Source: Bacteriovoracaceae bacterium UBA2394 (GTDB lineage Bacteria; Bdellovibrionota; UBA2394). Taken from it: a stretch of 10,967 nt of DNA. Of this stretch, positions 5,726 to 10,967 are shown in pieces. The position numbers were made by a program, and so were the translations under genes. Below the pieces are notes generated by a model. That model was not told the DNA's origin. It saw only the letters and a program-made list of their open reading frames with translations, and did not search any database. The stretch spans positions 5,126 through 16,092 of the forward strand of contig DDSI01000073.1 of NCBI GenBank assembly GCA_002343335.1, given 5' to 3'. Position 1 is the first letter of the stretch; every line of letters starts with the position of its first letter.

Positions 5726-6961
5726 TTAATCGGGTTGTTTACGCAGGAAGGTGGGCACTTCGAAGCTATCGTCTTCAAAAAGTGGAATACCCTTACGAGG
5801 GGCATTCATCCGATTGGCCGTTCCTTGGCCGAATGCTGGACTCACATCTTGCTGACCCGCGCCCGTGCTTTGATTCACAGGGGTCGACAAGTTGCGAGTG
5901 GAAGCGCCAGCCGGAGCGGTCGGGCTTCCAAGCACCTGCCGTTGCGGATGCATCGCCTGAGTCGTCGTATGCGAAATGTTCGTGTCGCGATCGGCGCCTT
6001 TATGAAAGCCCGTCGCAATGACTGTTACGCGAATCTTATCGCCGAGTGAGTCATCAATCACGGATCCGAAGATAATATTTGCGTCTTCATGAGCGGATTC
6101 TTGAATCAAAGTTGCAGCCGCATTCACTTCATAAAGGGTCATGCTGGATGTTCCCGTGATGTTGATCAAAATTCCGGTCGCACCGTCGATCGACACATCT
6201 TCCAAAAGCGGAGAGTTGATCGCATTTTGAGCGGCTATCACTGCGCGAGAATCGCCTCGAGCTTCACCTGTCCCCATAAGCGCCATTCCCATTTCGCTCA
6301 TGACCGTTCGCACGTCAGCGAAATCGACGTTCACCATTCCATGCACGTTAATGAGATCTGAGATTCCTTTCACTGCCGAAAGAAGAACTTCATCGACTTT
6401 TTGGAAAGCATCCAAAAACGTCATCTGTTCGGTGGCCAATGTCATCAGTCGCTGATTCGGAATCGTGATCAAGGTGTCGACCGATTCCTTCATCTGCGTT
6501 AGTCCCTCGTCGGCCTGACGTCGACGTCGCTTCCCTTCGAATTGAAAGGGTTTTGTGACAACGCCTACCGTGAGGATGCCCATCGATTTGGCGATTTGTG
6601 CGATGACAGGTCCGGCGCCCGTCCCCGTGCCGCCGCCAAGACCGCAAGTGATAAACACCATGTCGGACCCATCCAGCAATTCTGAAATCATCTGCGTATC
6701 GGCCATCGCCGCTTCGCGCGCCACTTCCGGATTGGCACCGGCACCAAGTCCCTTCGTGAGGGCCGTGCCCAATTGCAATTTTGTGGACGCAAGATTGGCC
6801 TTCAATGCCTGCGCGTCCGTATTGGCCGTAATGAATTCAACACCGGTCAACCCGCCTCGAATCATTGTATTCACGGCATTGCCACCGCCGCCACCCACTC
6901 CAATCACTTTGATTTTCGCGCCTAAGGTGTCTGCTTGTACTAGTTCTACTTTCTTTGACAT
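5726..6961 (-). CDS. ftsZ: Cell division GTPase FtsZ
   Basis: The 411-residue tubulin homologue polymerises with GTP into the Z-ring at the division site. The nucleotide-binding loop GVGGGGGNAVN (21-31), the tubulin signature GGGTGTGAGP (109-118) and the T7 synergy loop NVDFADVRTVM (211-221), with its catalytic aspartates, are all intact. FEGKRRRRQADEG (141-153) is also family-typical. The globular core ends near residue 320. A variable Ser/Thr/Gln/Pro-rich linker (about 321-393) follows, then the conserved C-terminal peptide ending FEVPTFLRKQPD (400-411), which binds FtsA and other membrane tethers. The ATG is preceded by AGGGGAGGGG at 7 bases, a strong ribosome site that suits a highly expressed protein. 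It is the last gene of the dcw block, 32 bases after ftsA, and a large hairpin follows the stop. Confidence 0.98.
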   Translation of the reverse strand: MSKKVELVQADTLGAKIKVIGVGGGGGNAVNTMIRGGLTGVEFITANTDAQALKANLASTKLQLGTALTKGLGAGANPEVAREAAMADTQMISELLDGSDMVFITCGLGGGTGTGAGPVIAQIAKSMGILTVGVVTKPFQFEGKRRRRQADEGLTQMKESVDTLITIPNQRLMTLATEQMTFLDAFQKVDEVLLSAVKGISDLINVHGMVNVDFADVRTVMSEMGMALMGTGEARGDSRAVIAAQNAINSPLLEDVSIDGATGILINITGTSSMTLYEVNAAATLIQESAHEDANIIFGSVIDDSLGDKIRVTVIATGFHKGADRDTNISHTTTQAMHPQRQVLGSPTAPAGASTRNLSTPVNQSTGAGQQDVSPAFGQGTANRMNAPRKGIPLFEDDSFEVPTFLRKQPD

Positions 6962-6979
6962 AGGTTGTCCCCTCCCCTA
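6962..6979 (-). promoter_or_regulatory. Strong ribosome binding site of ftsZ
   Basis: On the minus strand AGGGGAGGGG precedes the ftsZ ATG by 7 bases. It is the best ribosome site in the division block; ftsA has AGGGG and ftsQ has none visible. This would raise FtsZ yield relative to FtsA and FtsQ from a shared transcript. Confidence 0.75.
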
Positions 6980-6993
6980 AAAATTATTCGAAA

Positions 6994-8217
6994 TTAAAAG
7001 AAATCTTTAAACCATCGATTTAGTTGTGACTGAACTCTGCGCAATCCCTTCTTCTCAAAGAGGTTTGCGAAAAACTGTAGCTCGTCGCTGATTTCGTAGC
7101 CGAGCTCCATCAATCCCACTGCCGTCGCGTAAGATGGACTTGTCACCATATCGCTCATTCCACCAAGCCCGCCCGGGCGGCCCACACGCACCGGCAATCG
7201 AAACACTCGTTCGGCCGAAGACAAAATGCCTTTCAGGTGGCCCGCCCCTCCCGTGATCACAATGCCGGAGGGAAGAGCTTCATCCACGCCCTCCTTGGAA
7301 AGTTCAGATTTGCACATCATTAAAATTTCATCCATGCGCGGCTGCAAAATCTGCGAAAGCATGCGTCGAGAGATCGTTCGAGGCCCTGATTCACTTAAAC
7401 CAGGAATTGAAATTTCCTCTTCAATAAGATCCACGGCCGCCCCGTACGCATGTTTTAATTTTTGCGCTTCGTTGAGTGTGGTTTTTAGTCCGACAGCGAG
7501 ATCATTCGTAAGATGCATGCCACCCATGGGGAGCGTGCGGATGAATCTGACCGCTCCGTCTTGGAACACCGCTAGATCGGTCGATGCTGCGCCAATGTCG
7601 AGAACACATACGCCAGCCTCACGCTCCTCCGGCGTGGTGGTTGAACGAGCAGAGGCTAGCGCAGATGAAATAAAATGATGCGCCTTTAACCCGACTTTTT
7701 GCAAGCAACGACGAATATTTTCTAACGGAGTGATGGCTCCCGTAATTAATAGTAAATTCACTTCAAGACGTTTTCCATACATCGAGAGTGGCTCTTGGAT
7801 TCCATCTTGCCCATCGATTATAAATTCCAAAGGCAAGGCTTGAATGACTTCACGATCGAGAGGGATATTCACAGCCGAAGCCGCTTCAATCACGCGCTGA
7901 ACATCCGTCGTCTTCACTTCCTGATCTCGAATGGGAACCATGCCCTGACTGGTCATGGTTTGAATGTGTGAGCCGGTCACTCCTGCCACAAGGTAGTCGA
8001 TCTGCCGAGCGCTGCCGCGCTTTGCTTCCTCGAGCGCCTGAGTGAGCGCGATCACCGTGGAATCGATATTCACGATCACTCCCTTACGCACACCGCTCGA
8101 TTCTGCCTCACCGAATCCAACGACTTCCAAGCCATCGGGCGTCATCTCGCAAAGTAAGACCACCACCTTGGAGCTCCCAAAGTCGACGCCAGCTACGGTT
8201 GGATAATGTTTTGCCAC
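6994..8217 (-). CDS. ftsA: Cell division protein FtsA, actin-like membrane tether of FtsZ
   Basis: The 407-residue actin/Hsp70-superfamily ATPase links FtsZ to the inner membrane and recruits late division proteins. The phosphate-1 loop VDFGSSKVV (11-19), phosphate-2 loop DIGAASTDLAVF (207-218) and adenosine motif ITGGAGHLKG (321-330) are intact. The FtsA-specific 1C subdomain lies roughly at 85-160. The C-terminus (about 388-407, ending LNRWFKDFF) is an amphipathic helix with basic and aromatic residues, the expected membrane-targeting sequence, joined by a short linker. The length is close to the usual 410-420. It starts at GTG 8217, with AGGGG 6 bases upstream. It lies 27 bases after ftsQ and 32 bases before ftsZ, which fits co-transcription and a controlled FtsA-to-FtsZ ratio. 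Confidence 0.97.
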   Translation of the reverse strand: MAKHYPTVAGVDFGSSKVVVLLCEMTPDGLEVVGFGEAESSGVRKGVIVNIDSTVIALTQALEEAKRGSARQIDYLVAGVTGSHIQTMTSQGMVPIRDQEVKTTDVQRVIEAASAVNIPLDREVIQALPLEFIIDGQDGIQEPLSMYGKRLEVNLLLITGAITPLENIRRCLQKVGLKAHHFISSALASARSTTTPEEREAGVCVLDIGAASTDLAVFQDGAVRFIRTLPMGGMHLTNDLAVGLKTTLNEAQKLKHAYGAAVDLIEEEISIPGLSESGPRTISRRMLSQILQPRMDEILMMCKSELSKEGVDEALPSGIVITGGAGHLKGILSSAERVFRLPVRVGRPGGLGGMSDMVTSPSYATAVGLMELGYEISDELQFFANLFEKKGLRRVQSQLNRWFKDFF

Positions 8218-8244
8218 GAAATTCCCCTCGCTATCTCGCTTCTT

Positions 8245-9216
8245 CTAAATTTTGGTCACCTTTTTTTGAGGAGCTGCATCCACAAACCATCGCCCCTCAA
8301 ATTGTCCCATCACTCTTGTGAATGTGACGTCTTTCATTTTCAAATCTGAAAGAACAAACTGCAGATGAGGAAGCCGATGCTCCCAATCTTGCATCCGTAA
8401 AATCGTCACGAAACTCGAAAAGTTCACATGGTAGAGCCACGTCGCGGGCCCTGCATCTCTCTCCAAACGAATAGAAACGGGGTCGAGTTGAAGACGATTT
8501 TTCACATCGCTCATGAGTCGATTTAAATCTTCAAATAACTCTCTCTCCCCAGCGAGTTGTCGATTCAGATCGCGTGGATTTTGACCAAATGCAAAAGTTT
8601 CCTCTAAACCAAACACACTCGGAAGATGAGTCCAAGTCCCCGGAATTTGCTTCACGACTAAAATGGCAGATCCCTGTTCATCCGTTACCACCCAGTGCTG
8701 AGCGCCTCGCACCAAGAACGCAGGAGTTCGTGGCACAATTTGAATTTTCAATGAGTTTGGAAATGCCCTTCGAACGTAAACCACTTTAGCCCATCCTTCA
8801 TCGAGCAAGCGATCGCGAATGTCCGACAAGTTAAGCAGCCAAAATGGTTGCCCGAGATACTTCTCGAGAGTTTTTCTAGATTTCCCCGCAGCCGCTTCAA
8901 AGGGAGCTACCGCTGCCGCCGAAGTCTCACTCTCTCGGACGACTTCCAAATCGATCGAAGAGAGCCGTATGCCATTCCAAGAGGACACCCAAGCCTGAAG
9001 CTTCTGCAATTGCGCGACCGTCGATCGATGAACATCCGGAAGGATGAGTTTTGAAGCGTAGACCGCTCCAATGAGCCCCACCGTGATGATCGCCGACACC
9101 ACGACGAAATGAATGCCACGCCAGCCTTCATTCTCGGAAGAAGAAGGCCGCGTGGACGCCTGAGACGTCTTTGATCTCGTCAAAAAGCGGAAAAAACCCG
9201 CTCTTTTTCCCCCCAC
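8245..9216 (-). CDS. ftsQ: Cell division protein FtsQ (POTRA-domain divisome scaffold)
   Basis: The 323-residue bitopic inner-membrane protein has a basic cytoplasmic tail (1-34), one membrane helix (about 35-55), a periplasmic POTRA domain and a beta domain (about 170-312). The POTRA region is recognisable from LEKYLGQPFWLLNLSDIRDR (117-136), DEGWAKVVYVRRAFPNSLKI (139-158) and VPRTPAFLV (161-169), matching FtsQ/DivIB 'WV..a.V.R.wP..L.I.v..R.P'. An Ala-rich, low-complexity stretch (about 96-114) interrupts the usual link between the first POTRA strand and helix. Its partners in well-studied bacteria are FtsB and FtsL. It starts at GTG 9216, without a visible ribosome site; an ATG overlapping it (9218) is in another frame. 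It sits directly after murC, a position where murB or ddl often intervenes. Confidence 0.88.
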   Translation of the reverse strand: MGGKRAGFFRFLTRSKTSQASTRPSSSENEGWRGIHFVVVSAIITVGLIGAVYASKLILPDVHRSTVAQLQKLQAWVSSWNGIRLSSIDLEVVRESETSAAAVAPFEAAAGKSRKTLEKYLGQPFWLLNLSDIRDRLLDEGWAKVVYVRRAFPNSLKIQIVPRTPAFLVRGAQHWVVTDEQGSAILVVKQIPGTWTHLPSVFGLEETFAFGQNPRDLNRQLAGERELFEDLNRLMSDVKNRLQLDPVSIRLERDAGPATWLYHVNFSSFVTILRMQDWEHRLPHLQFVLSDLKMKDVTFTRVMGQFEGRWFVDAAPQKKVTKI

Positions 9217-9287
9217 ATTAAAAGTCTGACTGCGCTAAATGAGAGCGTCAATCTTTTCAGCGCATCGTGCGCACACGTCTCGCCATC
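9217..9287 (-). other. murC-ftsQ spacer with TTGACG and a possible hairpin
   Basis: This is the widest gap in the division block. On the minus strand it holds TTGACG, a good -35 match, and an inverted repeat TGCGCT/AGCGCA about 21 bases apart. No good -10 box sits 16-18 bases after TTGACG (CAGACT, three of six). No ribosome site precedes the ftsQ GTG. No short gene or remnant of murB was seen. Confidence 0.35.
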
Positions 9288-10721
9288 TCAACCTTGATGA
9301 TGGCGCAGCTCGTCAATTCGATTTTCTTCCTCGAGACGCACACACTCCGCCAGCTGATGAGCGAGTGAAGTGAGAGGGCCCGCTCCAAGAATTAAAATAA
9401 TCTCTCGCGCGTCCTTTTTCTTTGTCGAAAAAATTTCAGCGGCCATCGGAACGTGATCGAGCGAGCGCACTTCGCTTGGCGTGGACGAGTTTGTGTTGAA
9501 AGTCGCTCGAAGGGCTTCGGAATCTGCTCCGGGAATCGGAGCTTCATGTGCGGCGTACACGGGCAAGATCCAAAGATCGTTGCAGAGACCGGAAAAGGAC
9601 GGCGCAAATTCGTGCAGTAAAGCTTTTGTTCGAGAGTATCGATGCGGTTGAAAGATCACTCTCAGATGATCTTTCGGATAGAGCACGCGCACGGCCTCAA
9701 GAGTGCCGCGAATTTCCGTGGGATGATGCCCGTAGTCTTCGATGATGACCGTCGTTGCATTCTCTGCGTGCAGCTGCAATCGCCGATCCGCGGGAACAAA
9801 ACTCTGCGTACGTTCCTTCAGCTCCTTCACGCTCATGCCGAGTGCCAACGAGAGACCAATCGCTGCCGTGGCATTTTGAATATTATGCTTTCCCGGCACA
9901 CTCAACTCAAAAGGTCCGATTGATTTCCCCTTTTCTTCGAGTTCAAAAAAGGATCTTCCGTCGCGAAAATCAAAAGTGCGGATGCGAAGATCCGCGTCGG
10001 GATGAAACCCGTAGGTGCGGGTAGGTTTCGTCACTTCGGGCATAAGCTTTCGTAGTTGAGGACAATCCGCACAAATCCAGTTCATTCCAAAAAAAGCAGT
10101 TTTATTTAAAAAGGTGAGAAACGTTCGCTCAATATCCCCAAGATCTGAATAGGTATCCATGTGCTCACGATCAATATTGGTGACGACCGAATAGACAGGA
10201 GAAAATTTCAAAAAAGAACGATCGCTTTCATCCGCCTCGATTACAAATGCCCTTCCTCGGCCCACGATGCTCGACGCATTCCAATGCTGAAGCCGACCTC
10301 CGACCACCACCGTCGGATCCATGGCTTGTAAAAATTGCCCGAGCATGGACGTCGTCGTCGTCTTTCCATGCGAACCAGCCACTGCAATTCCCATTTTCAA
10401 ACGCATGAGCTCAGCCAACATTTCCGCGCGCGGGATGATGGGGATATTCAACCGCTGCGCTTCCATGCACTCGGGATTATCCGCATGAACGGCAGTCGAC
10501 ACCACCACACACGTCGCCCCTCGCACTTGCTCCGCTCGATGGCCGATGAAAATTTTTGCACCCAGCGCCTCTAAACGTTCTAAGGTGGGCGACTGAGCCA
10601 GATCCGAGCCGCTCACGGCAAAATCCGTAGCGAGCAAAACCTCCGCGATGCCGCTCATTCCGCTTCCACCGATCCCAATCAAATAAATAGAGGGCTTTGA
10701 CCCCCAAAAGAGCTTCGTCAT
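9288..10721 (-). CDS. murC: UDP-N-acetylmuramate--L-alanine ligase MurC
   Basis: The 477-residue cytoplasmic Mur ligase adds L-alanine to UDP-MurNAc using ATP, the first step of stem-peptide synthesis. The N-terminal UDP-substrate domain shows YLIGIGGSGMSGIAEVL (13-29). The ATP loop is AGSHGKTTTT (115-124), followed by EADESD (162-167) and TNIDREHMDTY (181-191). The C-terminal domain carries EDYGHHPTEI (328-337), a MurC hallmark, and QPHRYSRT (358-365). The length is typical. The late motif that I recall as usually GAGD/N/S-I reads GAGPL here (446-450). ATG 10721 has AAGG at 5 bases. The gene starts 10 bases after the murG stop, so murG and murC are probably translated from one message. Confidence 0.97.
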   Translation of the reverse strand: MTKLFWGSKPSIYLIGIGGSGMSGIAEVLLATDFAVSGSDLAQSPTLERLEALGAKIFIGHRAEQVRGATCVVVSTAVHADNPECMEAQRLNIPIIPRAEMLAELMRLKMGIAVAGSHGKTTTTSMLGQFLQAMDPTVVVGGRLQHWNASSIVGRGRAFVIEADESDRSFLKFSPVYSVVTNIDREHMDTYSDLGDIERTFLTFLNKTAFFGMNWICADCPQLRKLMPEVTKPTRTYGFHPDADLRIRTFDFRDGRSFFELEEKGKSIGPFELSVPGKHNIQNATAAIGLSLALGMSVKELKERTQSFVPADRRLQLHAENATTVIIEDYGHHPTEIRGTLEAVRVLYPKDHLRVIFQPHRYSRTKALLHEFAPSFSGLCNDLWILPVYAAHEAPIPGADSEALRATFNTNSSTPSEVRSLDHVPMAAEIFSTKKKDAREIILILGAGPLTSLAHQLAECVRLEEENRIDELRHHQG

Positions 10722-10731
10722 GAAGCCTTGT

Positions 10732-10967
10732 TCATAACGGAAATTTTAACAATGGACGAAGGATTTCTTTCCACTCGGCGCGGGTAGAAATCGACGAGGA
10801 CTGCGAGGGAATAGACGGACTCGACGATCGCAAAAGAGGCTCAAAGCTGGCCCAATTTAAATTTTCTTCCCTCAAAACCCAATTCGTCTTTTGTACGGCG
10901 ATTGCATTTTTGTATTGATGATCATCCGTGGCATTCGGAAATGGTATGAAAACGCAGGGTCTAAAAA
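10732..10967 (-). CDS. murG: Partial 3' end of murG, the lipid II-forming glycosyltransferase
   Basis: Seventy-seven C-terminal residues are visible; the rest lies beyond the right edge. PCVFIPFPNATDDHQYKNAI (residues 3-22 of the fragment) matches the MurG donor-binding segment 'P.ilvP.p.A.ddHQ..NA', which contacts the UDP-GlcNAc uracil and diphosphate. MurG adds GlcNAc to lipid I at the inner face of the membrane to make lipid II. After this motif the fragment is unusual: it lacks the GAA helix start typical of MurG and has a serine-rich stretch (SSSPSIPSQSSSIS, 47-60) before a final helix (RAEWKEILRPLLKF). The stop is TGA at 10734-10732. Its position just before murC is the common dcw order and supports the call. 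Confidence 0.88.
   Translation of the reverse strand, partial: FRPCVFIPFPNATDDHQYKNAIAVQKTNWVLREENLNWASFEPLLRSSSPSIPSQSSSISTRAEWKEILRPLLKFPL

Noticed and set aside
6555..6980. Plus-strand open frame of 141 codons opposite ftsZ, with a proline-rich translation
   Set aside because: It is the antisense shadow of the conserved glycine-rich FtsZ core; the Pro/Ala runs are reverse complements of Gly codons.
7226..7678. Plus-strand open frame of 150 codons opposite ftsA
   Set aside because: It lies wholly inside unmistakable ftsA on the other strand, has no ribosome site, and its translation resembles no family.
1..10967. CRISPR array, tRNA, rRNA, insertion sequence or prophage signal
   Set aside because: No spaced repeats, cloverleaf-like segments, transposase motifs or integrase motifs were seen on either strand. 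The window is filled with ordinary chromosomal genes.

Overview
The window looks like chromosomal DNA from a deltaproteobacterial-type bacterium, most plausibly of the Bdellovibrio/Bdellovibrionota kind. This placement is an inference from three things: a compact murG-murC-ftsQ-ftsA-ftsZ block, ArsA-like ATPase genes that myxobacteria and bdellovibrios also carry, and mid-range base composition with many GTG starts. No rRNA, tRNA, CRISPR array or insertion sequence was seen.

Right half (about 5726-10967, all minus strand): the distal part of the division and cell wall (dcw) cluster, read from right to left. It holds the 3' end of murG (cut by the window edge), then murC, ftsQ, ftsA and ftsZ. 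Spacings are 10, 71, 27 and 32 bases, so this is probably one operon. MurG and MurC make peptidoglycan precursors, FtsQ is the divisome scaffold, FtsA tethers FtsZ to the membrane, and FtsZ forms the Z-ring. murB and ddl, often found between murC and ftsQ, are absent here. The operon ends with a large hairpin (5663-5725) that abuts the ftsZ stop codon.

Middle (about 4718-5725): a small secreted-peptide gene (minus strand) and a very tryptophan-rich four-helix membrane protein gene (plus strand) converge on a bidirectional terminator near 5266-5305.

Left half (1-4717): the 5' end of an unnamed minus-strand gene leaves the left edge. Divergent from it is a tightly overlapping plus-strand operon of three genes: a membrane-anchored alpha/beta-hydrolase-like protein and two different ArsA/GET3-type ATPases, one with and one without the signature lysine of the deviant Walker A motif. 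A minus-strand cobalamin-binding/radical SAM gene converges on this operon, and the two 3' ends overlap by 27 bases. The hydrolase-ArsA-ArsA operon is the best candidate for an undescribed functional unit. The sequence does not reveal its substrate.
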